DNA from: Massilia sp. HP4 | GTDB lineage: Bacteria > Pseudomonadota > Gammaproteobacteria > Burkholderiales > Burkholderiaceae_D | Length of the DNA stretch: 64,000 nt | NCBI RefSeq assembly: GCF_005222695.1 | Contig: NZ_STGG01000048.1 | Coordinates: 1 to 64,000, forward strand | Direction of reading: 5' to 3' | Shown: piece after piece, positions 29,269-38,159 of the stretch | Position numbering within the stretch: position 1 is the stretch's first letter | Layout: each line of letters opens with the position of its first letter | Program-made: the position numbers and the translations under genes | The notes under the pieces: generated by a model | Databases searched by the model: none | Told to the model about the DNA's origin: nothing | Seen by the model: the letters and a program-made list of their open reading frames with translations, nothing else

Positions 29269-31868
29269 TTTCCCTGTCCGACATCCGGCGCGCGCGCATC
29301 CTCGTCGTCGACGACGAGCCGGTGAACGTGCAGCTGCTCGAATACCTCCTCAAGACCACCGGCTACGAGAACGTCAGCTCCACCAACGATCCGCGCCAGG
29401 TGGTGGCGCTGCACCTCAAGCACCGCTTCGACCTGATCATCCTCGACCTGCACATGCCGGGCATGAATGGCTTTGACGTGATGGAGGCCTTGAAGCCGCT
29501 GGAAAGCGATTCGTGGCTGCCGGTGCTGGTGGTGACGGCCGAACCGGATAAAAAACTGGCGGCGCTCGAGGCGGGCGCGCGCGACTTCATCGGCAAGCCC
29601 ATCGACACGGTCGAGGTGATGACCCGCATCCGCAACCTGCTCGAGGTGCGCCTGCTGCACCGCGAGTCGCGCGACCACGGCACCGAGCTCGAACGCCAGG
29701 TGCGCGAACGCACCGCCGAACTGGCGCGTTTTCGCGGCGCGATGGACGCCACGCCGGATGCCCTGTTCCTGATCGACACCGCCAGCATGGCGATGGTCGA
29801 CGTCTCGGAGGGGGCCTGCCGCATGCTGGGCTTCTCGCGCGACGCGCTGCTGCGCATCGACCCGGTGGCGCTGGGCCTGGCCACGCGCACCCAGCTCGAG
29901 CGCCTGCTGGGCGGCGGCGGCGCCCACGACGGCGACTCCGAGGCCGACATCGTCCAGACCGACTTGCTGCGCGCCGGCGGCGAAGGCTCGGTGGCGGTCG
30001 AGATCAGCTGGAAGCTGCACGAGCAGGACCCGGCGCATAGCGGCCAGCGCATGCTGATCGCGGTCGCGCGCGACATCAGCGAACGCCTCCAGGCCGAGGA
30101 AACGCTGCGCCATGCGGCCAGCTACGACGCCCTGACCGGCCTGCCCAACCGCAGCCTGTTCTTCGACAACCTGCGCGACACGATCGAGCTGGCCCAGGAC
30201 AAGAACTGGCGGGTGGCGGTGCTGTGCATCACGCTCGACCGCTTCAAGGTGATCAACGACACCCTCGGCACGCGCGGCGGCGACGAGCTGCTGCGCCAGT
30301 TCAGCACGCGCCTGGTGCGCTGCGTGAAGGTGCGCGACGCGGTCGGGCGCCTGGGCGGCGACGAGTTCGCGCTGATCCTGACCATGCCGCGCGAGCAGCA
30401 GGACGCGGTCAACATGGCGAACGACGTGCGCGATTCCCTGCGACTGCCGTTCGACCTGCACGGCCAGCAGGCGGCGCTGACGGCCAGCATCGGCATCGCG
30501 ATGTACCCGGACGACACGGTCGAGCCGGGCGCGCTGGTCAAGTATGCCGACACCGCCATGGTGCGCGCCAAGGAGGCCGGCCGCGACGGCTACCGCTTCT
30601 TCACTGCCGGCATGAATGTGCAGGTGCTGGCGCGCCTGGACCTGGAACTGGCGCTGCGCGGGGCGCTCGAAGATTCGCAGTTCGTGCTGCACTACCAGCC
30701 CAAGATGGAACTGAACACCGGCCGCATCGCCGGCACCGAGGCGCTGCTGCGCTGGCACCGGCCCGGCTTCGGCCTGGTGTATCCGGCCGAATTCGTGCCG
30801 ATCATGGAAGAAACCGGCCTGGTGGTGCGGGTCGGCGACTGGATCATCGACGAGGCCTGCCGCCAGATCGCGGCCTGGAATGCGGCCGAGGTGCGCGACG
30901 TGCGGGTGGCGGTGAACGTGTCGAGCCGCCAGTTCGTCGAGGGCGACCTCGAGGGGGTGGTCAAGGATGCGCTGGCGCGCCACGGCGTCGAGCCGGGTCT
31001 GCTCGAGCTGGAGCTGACCGAGAGCGCGCTGATGCAGAACGCCGAGCACACCACCGAAGTGCTCACGCGCCTGAAGGCGCTGGGGATCCGGATCTCGATC
31101 GACGATTTCGGCACCGGCTACTCGAGCCTGGCCTACCTCAAGCGCTTCCCGATCGACAAGCTCAAGATCGATATCGCCTTCGTGCGCGACATCGTCAACA
31201 ACCCGGACGACGCCGCCATCGCGCTGGCCATCATCAGCATGGCGCACAGCCTGCACATGCAGGTGATCGCCGAAGGCGTCGAGACGCGCGCCCAGATGGC
31301 CTACCTGCGCCGCCACCGCTGCGACCAGATCCAGGGCTTTTATTTCTCGCGCGCGCTGCCGGCCGACCAGCTGGCCGAGATGGTGGTGTCCAATCGCGCC
31401 AAGCCAGAAGAAAAACAGGCCGCCGACGACAAGGTGCAGACCCTGCTCATCGTCGACGACGACCCGAACGTGCTGACCGCGCTGCACCGATTGTTCAGGC
31501 GCGACGGCTACCGCGTGCTGACGGCATCCTCGCCGGCCGAGGGCTTCGAGCTGCTGGCGCTGTATCGGGTGCACGTGATCCTGTGCGACCAGCGCATGCC
31601 GGTGATGAGCGGGACCGAATTCCTCAGCAAGGTCAAGGAGATGTATCCCGAGACCATCCGCATCATCCTGTCGGGCTATACCGGCGTGGACTCGGTGCTC
31701 GATTCGATCAACCGCGGCGCGATCTACCGCTTCTACACCAAGCCGTGGGACGACCAGCAGCTGCGCGACAATGTCCGACTCGCGTTCCGGCATTACTGGA
31801 TGACGTATGGGCCGTATGACGATCGCAAGGCGCCGCGTGAAGAGGATGCGCAGGGGGAGGCGGCGTAG
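29265..31868 (+). CDS. Receiver-PAS-GGDEF-EAL-receiver response regulator
   Basis: An 867-residue cytoplasmic output protein. The N-terminal receiver (VVDDEPVNVQLLEYL; Asp in ILDLHMPGMNG) is followed by a PAS fold at about 150-275, then GGDEF with intact RLGGDEF, whose I-site is altered (KVRD instead of RxxD, so weaker product inhibition is expected). The EAL domain has EALLRW, NVSSRQF, ELTESALM, DDFGTGYSSL and VIAEGVET, all consistent with phosphodiesterase activity. A second receiver ends the protein (LIVDDDPNVLTALHRLF; CDQRMPVMSG). It is translationally coupled to the preceding kinase, which most simply phosphorylates one or both receivers to set c-di-GMP levels. Confidence 0.94.
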
Positions 31869-31925
31869 TGTCTTGAATAGAAGATGCGCCGTCGCACATG
31901 CGCGCAGGGCTCCAGCCAGATCGGA

Positions 31926-32423
31926 CTAGCGATTCCAGGCGCGCCACTCCCTGCTGCCGAGCACCTCGCTCGAACGATTCTTTAGCATCCACAAGAAATT
32001 GTTTGCGTTGTCGAACTCGCCGGTCAGACAGCCGGCGGTAAATTGATGGCAGTTGTCCAAGATGACACTGTATTTTCGCGACTGACCGATCATGGACACG
32101 GCGCGGCGTCCCACCTCTTCATCGCCGACCGCATGGCCGTTGCGCGACGAAACGTAAATGGTCATGGCCATGTTCCAGCCATTCAGGCGACACAAGAATT
32201 CTTCCGGGGTGACCGCCTCGATGCGCCCGCTCCCGTCCAGGTGAACGATACGGCCGGGACCGACATAGATGCCCGAGTGCTCGACATTGTTATTCAGCAG
32301 CCCGCAATATACGACGCTGCCAGGACAGGGCGTCACCGTGTCGCGAACGACGTTGTCGACGAAAGACTCGGCAAGCTCGCCGGCGACGCCATACAGACCG
32401 AAGGGATTAAAGATGCTGATCAT
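31926..32423 (-). CDS. LRAT/HRASLS-like papain-fold protein
   Basis: About 165 residues. The layout PCPGSVV ... EHSGIYVGPGRIVHL ... RAVSMIGQSRKYSVILDNCHQF matches the lecithin:retinol acyltransferase/HRASLS fold of the NlpC/P60 superfamily: His in HSGIYVG, His in IVHL, and catalytic Cys in DNCHQF. Family members transfer acyl groups or cleave thioesters/peptides; the bacterial role is not established. It is less GC-rich than its neighbours, hinting at acquisition. I start at MISIFNPFGLYG; the ATG at 32495 would extend it into the SGNH gene. It may be the last gene of the TetR-linked operon, from which it is separated by a hairpin. Confidence 0.78.
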   Translation of the reverse strand: MISIFNPFGLYGVAGELAESFVDNVVRDTVTPCPGSVVYCGLLNNNVEHSGIYVGPGRIVHLDGSGRIEAVTPEEFLCRLNGWNMAMTIYVSSRNGHAVGDEEVGRRAVSMIGQSRKYSVILDNCHQFTAGCLTGEFDNANNFLWMLKNRSSEVLGSREWRAWNR

Positions 32424-32461
32424 GGTTAGGATATTTTCCGCGTGGAAACTACATCCTAACC
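32424..32461 (-). promoter_or_regulatory. Hairpin abutting the LRAT-like gene start codon
   Basis: On the minus strand GGTTAGGAT and ATCCTAACC form a perfect 9-bp outer stem whose end touches the ATG. An inner TTTCC-ACGC-GGAAA stem sits in the loop. The only Shine-Dalgarno-like purines (GGAAA) are within the inner stem, so folding should lower translation. There is no T-run, so it is not an obvious terminator. It could also be a protein-binding palindrome. Confidence 0.6.
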
Positions 32462-32466
32462 AGTTC

Positions 32467-33690
32467 TTATCGCAATTGTAAAGAATCGTGCGCATACCCA
32501 GCGGACGTCCAATCCGGCGCAAGCTCCCGATGGGCTACCGTTGCATGGCTCGGTATCAACACCAGCTCGGCAAACCGCTCCCCAATGCGCCGATGGCTCG
32601 CGTCATCCAGATGCAATTCATCGCGCAGCGCCAGCCGCGCGCTGTCGGCCAAGCCAAACAGCCGCCGCCCATCCAGATAATGCAGATCGGGATCGACCGC
32701 CGCCCGCTCGCGCACGATCGCTTCCAGCTCCTGCCGTATGACACCCAGCGTCAGCTTGCCCTGCGCAATCTCGTTCACGTCGCCGGCGGCCCGGTACAGC
32801 ACGCGGCCCGCAGCGAGGGCATCGGTCTCGAACTTGGTCGGCCCCGGCACGTCTTCGTGGATCGGAGAGCAGAGCGGCGAAACGACGAACAGCGGCGTGG
32901 CCGGATGGCCGTCGCGGATCGTGTCGAGGAAGCCATGCACGGCCGGGCCGAAGGCGCGCAGGCGCATCAGGTCGGTGTTGACGAGGTCGATGCCGATCTT
33001 GAGGCTGATCAGGTCGGCGTCCTGGGCGCGGATGGTGCGGGCCAGGAAAGGGTCGAGCAGGGCGTTGCCGCTCAGGCCCAGGTTGAGCAGGTCGACCCCG
33101 CCGCGCAGGGCGGCGACGGCGGGCCATGTGCCGGTGGGATGGGCGGCGTTGGCGCCCTGGCTGATCGCGCCGCCGTGATGCAGCCACCGGCGTTTTTTTG
33201 ACATGATCAGCGGCGCCACCGGTGCCGGCGAGCGCAGGGCCACGAGCTCGATCGCCTGGTCGTGCGGCAGCCAGATCTCGACCGTCTTGCGTGCGCCGGA
33301 CAGGTCGCCGAAGCGCAGCACCTGCATCTGCGCGCCGACCGGCGTGCTCATGCCGGACACGACGTCGCTCTTCAGCGGCCGCGCGCTGCGCACGCTGGCC
33401 TGGCGCGCCAGGCGGCCGTCGACCAGCAGGTCGTAGACGCCATCCGGGCCGACCGCGGGCCAGGGCGCGCGAACCACGAGATCAAGCCAGCGCGAGGCGG
33501 TCTGGAAAGCCAGCCGCACGCCCGCGCCTTGCGCTGCGGCCAGGGCCAGCCGCGGATCGCGCGAGCGGGCCCGGGCCCAGGCCGGCAGCCGGTGCGGCAG
33601 GAGGCCGGCCCGGGTCTGCTCGATCTCGACCGCGCCGTGGATGAAGCGCGCATCGAGCGGCGTGACCAGTGGATGCGATGCCAGCGCCAT
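32467..33690 (-). CDS. SGNH/GDSL-like hydrolase, atypical nucleophile motif
   Basis: A 407-residue protein with an N-terminal beta-rich region (to about 160) and a C-terminal SGNH-like fold. The nucleophile block reads HHGGAISQGANA where the family normally has GDS or HGGSIS. NLGLSGNALLDP supplies the Gly/Asn oxyanion block, and a plausible C-terminal Asp-x-x-His equivalent is DELHLDDASH. Activity is therefore plausible but unproven, since the Ser position needs structural alignment. No signal peptide is seen. It begins three bases after the DUF308-like gene stop, so it is co-translated as part of the TetR-linked operon. Its substrate is unknown; ester or acyl hydrolysis is inferred from fold only. 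Confidence 0.72.
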   Translation of the reverse strand: MALASHPLVTPLDARFIHGAVEIEQTRAGLLPHRLPAWARARSRDPRLALAAAQGAGVRLAFQTASRWLDLVVRAPWPAVGPDGVYDLLVDGRLARQASVRSARPLKSDVVSGMSTPVGAQMQVLRFGDLSGARKTVEIWLPHDQAIELVALRSPAPVAPLIMSKKRRWLHHGGAISQGANAAHPTGTWPAVAALRGGVDLLNLGLSGNALLDPFLARTIRAQDADLISLKIGIDLVNTDLMRLRAFGPAVHGFLDTIRDGHPATPLFVVSPLCSPIHEDVPGPTKFETDALAAGRVLYRAAGDVNEIAQGKLTLGVIRQELEAIVRERAAVDPDLHYLDGRRLFGLADSARLALRDELHLDDASHRRIGERFAELVLIPSHATVAHRELAPDWTSAGYAHDSLQLR

Positions 33691-33693
33691 GCG

Positions 33694-34266
33694 CTAGCCG
33701 GCCCTGAGGCGGCGCGGGCGGAACTGCAGCAGCAGCGCCGACACCAGGAAGTAGAAGGCGCCGAAACCCGCGTAGCCGGCGACCGTGGCGATCGTGGGTT
33801 CGGCCGGCATGCGCGCCTGGCCGATGAACACGGCGCCGGCCAGCGCCGATTGCGCGCCGCTCAAGACCATCGCCCACTGGGCGCCATACGACTTCCAGCG
33901 GCGCACGGCGGTGCCCAGCTGCAGGAGTCCCGACAGGATGGCCCAGGCGCCGAACACCGCCAGCACGCGGTGCATGTCGGGTAGCGAGACGGCCAGCGCC
34001 AGCGCGACCGCCAGGCTCGCGACGACGTTCAGGAACTGGGTGCGGTTGGCCGCCAGCCCGCCGCTGCGGCGGCCGTCGACCACGTTGGCCAGGGCATCCC
34101 AGGCGGGGTAGGCGACCAGCAGCACCGCGCTGGCCACGGGCGAACCCTGGGCGACCGTCAGCACCGCCACTACCCAGCAGATCGAAAAGACCGCGCGCAC
34201 GAAGTAGTAGCGCTTGAGCCAGCCCTCATTGGCGGCGTGATTGGTCGGTAAAGTGTGTTTGTTCAT
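33694..34266 (-). CDS. DUF308-like polytopic membrane protein
   Basis: A 190-residue integral membrane protein with about six hydrophobic helices (VRAVFSICWVVAVLTV, VASAVLLVAYPAWDAL, ASLAVALALAVSL, VLAVFGAWAILSGLLQL, MVLSGAQSALAGAVF, YAGFGAFYFLVSALLL). The pattern resembles DUF308/HdeD-type proteins of unknown function. GGAGG lies five bases before the ATG (MNKHTLPTN). It sits between the molybdopterin oxidoreductase and the SGNH-like hydrolase in the TetR-linked operon, with gaps of 19 and 3 bases. Confidence 0.78.
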   Translation of the reverse strand: MNKHTLPTNHAANEGWLKRYYFVRAVFSICWVVAVLTVAQGSPVASAVLLVAYPAWDALANVVDGRRSGGLAANRTQFLNVVASLAVALALAVSLPDMHRVLAVFGAWAILSGLLQLGTAVRRWKSYGAQWAMVLSGAQSALAGAVFIGQARMPAEPTIATVAGYAGFGAFYFLVSALLLQFRPRRLRAG

Positions 34267-34285
34267 GATGTCCTCCGTCGGTTGA

Positions 34286-35065
34286 TTAGATGCCGGCATA
34301 CCACTCGTAGCCGCGGTCTTCCCAGAAGCCGCCATTGCCGCCCCACAGGTCGCTGAAGCTCTCCACCAGCTCGATCCGCATCAGGTACTTGGCCTGCTTG
34401 TAGCCCAGCTGGCGCTCGACGCGCAGCCGCAGCGGCGCGCCATGGCCGACGCCCAGGTCGGCGCCGTTCATGCCATATGCGAGGATCGTCTGCGGGTGGA
34501 AGGCGTCGACCATGTCGATACTTTCGTAGTAGCGGCCGCTGCCGTCGAGCGTCTGTTCCAGCTCGTCGGCGCAGTGGAATACCGCGTAGCGCGCGGATGG
34601 CATGACCCCGACCGCGCCAAGCAAGAATCCGAGCGGCACCCCGGTCCACTTGCCGATGGCGCTCCAGCCTTCCACGCAATCGTGGCGCGTGATCTGGGTG
34701 CGCGACGGCAGGAGCTTCAACTGGGCCAGCGAGAACGACTGCGGCCGCGCGACCAGGCCGTCGATCTGCAGCCGCCAGTCGGCGAAGCCGTTATCGAGCA
34801 GGGCGGTGTAGGTGTCGCTGTCGGGCATGCTGGTGCCGTTGACACGAAAGCGCGGCGAGATGTCGGCCTCGGTATATTCGCGCGCCAGGGCGGTACGGCC
34901 CTGGAGGTTGCGCTGCGACGCCATCGTCAGGCCTTCGGCCAGGCGCAGTATTTCGCCAGAGCTGGCGCCGGCGCCGGTCGACGGCCCGCCCAGGTCGCAG
35001 CCGGCCAGGGCCAGGGCGCCGGCGCCTGCCAGGAAGCGGCGCCGGCCGGCTTGGAAATCAGTCAT
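34286..35065 (-). CDS. Tat-exported molybdopterin oxidoreductase (sulfite-oxidase fold), likely lipoprotein
   Basis: A 259-residue Moco enzyme of the SUOX/YedY (MsrP)-like fold. The N-terminus has a twin-arginine motif (GRRRFLAG) followed by a lipobox (LALAGC), so it is probably exported folded and lipid-anchored. The cofactor cysteine is in ITRHDCVEGW. Further conserved blocks are WTGVPL, YYESIDM, LAYGMNG, HGAPLRLRV and GYKQAKYL. No heme or dimerisation domain is present. GGAGG precedes the ATG by five bases, and the start overlaps the cytochrome b stop by 8 bases, implying a translationally coupled electron-transfer pair. The substrate is open: sulfite, sulfoxide or other oxyanion. Confidence 0.88.
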   Translation of the reverse strand: MTDFQAGRRRFLAGAGALALAGCDLGGPSTGAGASSGEILRLAEGLTMASQRNLQGRTALAREYTEADISPRFRVNGTSMPDSDTYTALLDNGFADWRLQIDGLVARPQSFSLAQLKLLPSRTQITRHDCVEGWSAIGKWTGVPLGFLLGAVGVMPSARYAVFHCADELEQTLDGSGRYYESIDMVDAFHPQTILAYGMNGADLGVGHGAPLRLRVERQLGYKQAKYLMRIELVESFSDLWGGNGGFWEDRGYEWYAGI

Positions 35066-35804
35066 GGGAGCCTCCTTGTTGTATCGCATACCGTCCCGAC
35101 ACCATCGAACGCAGGTTGTTCCACGGGCCGGACAGCAGCACCATGGCCAGGTGGACGACGACGAACAGGACCAGCAGCGCGGCGCTGATGAAGTGCAGGG
35201 TGCGCGCCGACTGTCGCCCGCCGAACAGGTCGAGCAGCCAGGGGGCGACGGCATTCATCCCCGGCGACATCGTCAGTCCGGTCAGCACCATCAGCGGCAG
35301 CAGCAGGCCGATGACGGCGAGGTAGCTGAGTTTTTGCAGCGCGTTGTAATGGCGGGCGCGCTCGTCGTGGGCGAAACGCAGGCGGGCATGCTCGACCACT
35401 TCGTGCCAGAGATGGCGCGGGGCCAGCTCGCGGCGGCGCGGCAGCAGGTGGCGCCTGATATGCCCGCTCAGCAGGCCATAGGCCAGGTAGGCCGCGCCGT
35501 TGAAGACGAAGCACCAGGCGAAGAACAGGTGCCAGCGCCGGCCGGCGGCCAGGTCTTGCGCCGAGGGCAAGGTGAGCCAGGCGGGGAAGGCGCCAAGCTC
35601 GAGCACGGCCTGCATGCTGTCGGCTCCGGCATGGCCCCAGTACAGCTGCGGCCATGCGTTAAAGATCTGCATGCCGCTGGCCGCCAGTACGCAGAAGAAG
35701 ACGGCGTTGAGCCAGTGGGTGAGCCGCGTGACGACGGCGTGACGCTGGAACATGACGACGCGCGGCGCCGCCTTCGTTTCCTGGACTGCCTGGGGGATGT
35801 GCAT
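35058..35804 (-). CDS. Cytochrome b561-type membrane electron carrier
   Basis: A 248-residue four- to five-helix membrane protein of the prokaryotic b-type cytochrome family. Candidate heme histidines lie in FQRHAVVTRLTHWLNAVF, RRWHLFFAWCF, ARTLHFISAAL and FVVVHLAMVL. It would link the quinone pool to the periplasmic molybdopterin protein encoded by the overlapping next gene. GGAGG lies four bases before the ATG. It is functionally analogous to MsrQ but of a different family. Confidence 0.88.
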   Translation of the reverse strand: MHIPQAVQETKAAPRVVMFQRHAVVTRLTHWLNAVFFCVLAASGMQIFNAWPQLYWGHAGADSMQAVLELGAFPAWLTLPSAQDLAAGRRWHLFFAWCFVFNGAAYLAYGLLSGHIRRHLLPRRRELAPRHLWHEVVEHARLRFAHDERARHYNALQKLSYLAVIGLLLPLMVLTGLTMSPGMNAVAPWLLDLFGGRQSARTLHFISAALLVLFVVVHLAMVLLSGPWNNLRSMVSGRYAIQQGGSHD

Positions 35805-35831
35805 GGGGACCTCCGTTTGCCTACTAACCGC

Positions 35832-36473
35832 TTACATCGGCGGCACGATGCCGTTATTGCCGACCACGACCTGCTGCGTCACCAGCTTGCCCTTGGCATC
35901 CCTCATCGCCGGGATGAAGACGACCGCGTTTGGCTTGAGGTCGTCGGCGGTGGCGGCGCCGAGCGTCACGATCGGGGTGCCTTCGGGGATGGCGATCTTC
36001 TTTTCCTTGCCGTGATAGGTCACGGTGACCGTATGGCCGTCGACGCCCTGGACCGCATTGGCCACGGTCGCATTGGTCATATTGCTCTTCGGCTTGAGGT
36101 CCCAGGCGTAGCTGCCTTCGCCGAGGCCCTTCATCGCGGGCGGGAACACCAGCACTTCGAGCGCGCCGTCGCCGCCATCGGCCTTCGGCAGGGAAGCGAT
36201 GCCGACGAAGCTGCCCGGCTTGATATCGCCCATACTGGCGCGGGCAACGCCGGCCACCTTGTAGCCCTCGGCCAGGGCGACGGTCACGGTATTGCCTTCG
36301 CGGCTCTTCACCTGCAGGGTATTGGCGGAAAAACTGACGATCTTGCCACGCACATTGACGCGATCCTGGGCATTGCCGGCCGCCATGGCCGGGTTGGAAA
36401 CGACGGCGCCCACGGCGAGCGTCGAGGCGACGGCCAGCATGGGAATGAAACGGCGGATAGTAATATTGTTCAT
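35832..36473 (-). CDS. Exported DUF5666-like beta protein
   Basis: About 213 residues: signal peptide ending in NPAMA|AGNA, then repeated short beta modules such as RGKIVSFSANTLQVKSREGNTVTVAL and VDGHTVTVTYHGKEKKIAIPEGTPIV, the pattern of DUF5666-type small beta-barrel repeats. Function is unknown; such proteins often accompany periplasmic redox or metal genes. AGTAGG precedes the ATG; a second ATG 6 bases upstream is possible. As first gene of the TetR-linked operon it is preceded by a palindrome shared with tetR. The cytochrome gene starts 27 bases after its stop. Confidence 0.75.
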   Translation of the reverse strand: MNNITIRRFIPMLAVASTLAVGAVVSNPAMAAGNAQDRVNVRGKIVSFSANTLQVKSREGNTVTVALAEGYKVAGVARASMGDIKPGSFVGIASLPKADGGDGALEVLVFPPAMKGLGEGSYAWDLKPKSNMTNATVANAVQGVDGHTVTVTYHGKEKKIAIPEGTPIVTLGAATADDLKPNAVVFIPAMRDAKGKLVTQQVVVGNNGIVPPM

Positions 36474-36480
36474 AAGCATA

Positions 36481-36496
36481 CCTACTAGTTGGTAGA
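36481..36496. promoter_or_regulatory. Predicted TetR operator upstream of the DUF5666-like operon
   Basis: CCTACTAGTTGGTAGA contains the symmetric arms CTAC...GTAG. It matches the palindrome before tetR (CCTACCTGTTGGTAGG) at 13 of 16 positions. It overlaps the region of the ribosome site, about 8 bases from the ATG. Confidence 0.65.
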
Positions 36497-36556
36497 GTTG
36501 TGGCGCAAAAAAATGCCGGTCCACGGCGCGCCTGGTATCGCGGGACCGGGTTCGAT

Positions 36557-36583
36557 CCGGGCGTCCTCGGCGAGGACGCCCGG
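36557..36583 (-). terminator. Stem-loop downstream of tetR
   Basis: CCGGGCGTCCTC pairs perfectly with GAGGACGCCCGG around a GGC loop. It lies 9 bases past the tetR stop and before the operon operator, and probably separates tetR transcripts from the following operon. No T-run follows. Confidence 0.55.
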
Positions 36584-36592
36584 CTTGATTCA

Positions 36593-37177
36593 TCATGCCG
36601 GCACGGCGAGACGCTCCAGCTGGGTCGTCGTGATGGCGCCGAACACCTTCGCATCGCCATAGGCGCGCGCCGACAGCATCGCGCCGTGCACCGTGGCCAT
36701 GAAGACTTCGGCTTCGACCGCGGGCGATTGCGTCAGCCGGATCGTGCCCTGCTGTACACCCTGCTCGAGGAGCGATGCCATCCAGCCCGACAGGAAGCGG
36801 AAGTAGGAACGCACCTCGACCGCCACCTCGGCCGGCAGGATCGGCAGTTCGCCGGCCAGCAGGGCGCACACGCAGAACGGCGCGCTCAGGTCGGCGATGC
36901 ACTTTTCCCAGTACGCGATATAGGCGCGTAACAGTCCCAGCGGTTCGGGGATTGCCTGCTGCAGGTGGGCAACGCCGTTGGCCGTGGCCGCGCGGTGCTG
37001 CACCACGATGGTCTTGACCAGGTCGACCTTGTTCGGAAAGTGATGGTGGATGCTGGCTTTGCGGATGCCGACCACGTCGGCGATGTCCGCATAGCTGAAG
37101 CCGTTGTAGCCACCGGCCACGATCAGGGCGCGGGCGCAGGTCAGGATATCTTCCGAGGTGTTGGACAGTTTCTTCAT
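36593..37177 (-). CDS. TetR/AcrR-family repressor
   Basis: A 194-residue regulator with the N-terminal helix-turn-helix (GGYNGFSYADIADVVGIRKASIHHHFPNK) and an all-helical ligand domain containing CVCALLAGEL, whose paired cysteines could be redox- or thiol-reactive. Palindromes of the same sequence lie just upstream of its own ATG and of the DUF5666-cytochrome-molybdopterin operon, so autoregulation and control of that operon are the natural inference. The SDR and AraC genes on its other side have no such site that I can see. Confidence 0.92.
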   Translation of the reverse strand: MKKLSNTSEDILTCARALIVAGGYNGFSYADIADVVGIRKASIHHHFPNKVDLVKTIVVQHRAATANGVAHLQQAIPEPLGLLRAYIAYWEKCIADLSAPFCVCALLAGELPILPAEVAVEVRSYFRFLSGWMASLLEQGVQQGTIRLTQSPAVEAEVFMATVHGAMLSARAYGDAKVFGAITTTQLERLAVPA

Positions 37178-37185
37178 GCAGCCAT

Positions 37186-37201
37186 CCTACCTGTTGGTAG
37201 G
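37186..37201. promoter_or_regulatory. Predicted TetR operator upstream of tetR
   Basis: CCTACCTGTTGGTAGG: arms CCTACC and GGTAGG around TGTT, a perfect 6-4-6 palindrome. It lies 8 bases before the tetR ATG and is shared with the operon site at 36481-36496. Confidence 0.7.
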
Positions 37202-37244
37202 TGAACTCGTCAAGCGCTCATTTCCTGTCGGCGCGCTCGCCCGT

Positions 37245-38072
37245 TCAGCCGTCGGTCGAGCAGGTCACGGTTTCCCATGCGTCGATGTCGGCCAGCCGCT
37301 GGGCGAGGGCGGTGCGCACCAGGCCCAGTGCATCGCTGCCGAGCAACAGGTGGGCGGGCGGCTTGTCGCTCTCGACCAGGCGCAGGATGGCCTGCGCCGC
37401 GCGCGCCGGGTCGCCGGGCTGCCTGCCGTTCTTTTCCAGGCGCGCCTGGCGCACCGGTGCGAAGCTGGCGTCGTAGTCGTCGATCGCGCGCGGGCTGCGC
37501 ACCATCGAGCGGCCAGCCCAGTCGGTGCGGAAGGATCCCGGCGCGACGGCGGTGACCGCGATGCCGAACGGGGCCAGTTCCTGGCTCAGGGTGTCCGAGA
37601 TGCCCTCCAGGGCGAACTTGCTGCCGCAGTAATAGGCGATGCCCGGCATGGTGATGGTGCCGCCCATCGAAGTGATGTTGACGATATGGCCCCGGCGGCG
37701 CCGGCGCATGGCCAGCAGCACGGCCTTGATCATGGCCACCGCGCCGAACACATTGACCTCGAACTGGTCGCGCATCTCTTGCAGCGGCGATTCTTCCAGC
37801 ACGCCCTCATGACCATAGCCGGCGTTATTGACCAGCACGTCGATCGGGCCCAGTGTGCGTTCGACCCGGGCCACGACTGCGTCGATGGCGGCGGTATCGG
37901 TCACGTCCAGCAGCTGTGGATGTGCGCGCGCCGCATCGAGGGCCGCGAAGTCGGCGGCCTGCCCTGCGCTGCGCACCGTGCCGGCCACCTGGTGTCCCGC
38001 ATCGACGGCCGCCTGGGCCAGCGCCCGGCCGAAACCGCTGCTGACGCCGGTGATGAAGAATAGCTTGCTCAT
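37245..38072 (-). CDS. Short-chain dehydrogenase/reductase
   Basis: A 275-residue classical SDR. Cofactor loop TGVSSGFGRALA, NNAGYGHEG, catalytic Ser in NITSMGG and the YYCGSK (YxxxK) dyad are all present; an Arg in the early part (VRSAGQ) suggests NADPH preference. GGAGG lies five bases before the ATG. It diverges from an AraC-family gene over 87 bases, a common arrangement in which the regulator activates the oxidoreductase. The substrate cannot be inferred from sequence. Confidence 0.92.
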   Translation of the reverse strand: MSKLFFITGVSSGFGRALAQAAVDAGHQVAGTVRSAGQAADFAALDAARAHPQLLDVTDTAAIDAVVARVERTLGPIDVLVNNAGYGHEGVLEESPLQEMRDQFEVNVFGAVAMIKAVLLAMRRRRRGHIVNITSMGGTITMPGIAYYCGSKFALEGISDTLSQELAPFGIAVTAVAPGSFRTDWAGRSMVRSPRAIDDYDASFAPVRQARLEKNGRQPGDPARAAQAILRLVESDKPPAHLLLGSDALGLVRTALAQRLADIDAWETVTCSTDG

Positions 38073-38159
38073 GGTTCCTCCTTGTTTGCGATGACTGGCA
38101 TGATATTCTCCGAACTTGCACCCTTGATGCCTGAAATAGCAGATTTCTAGCCCAATCCT

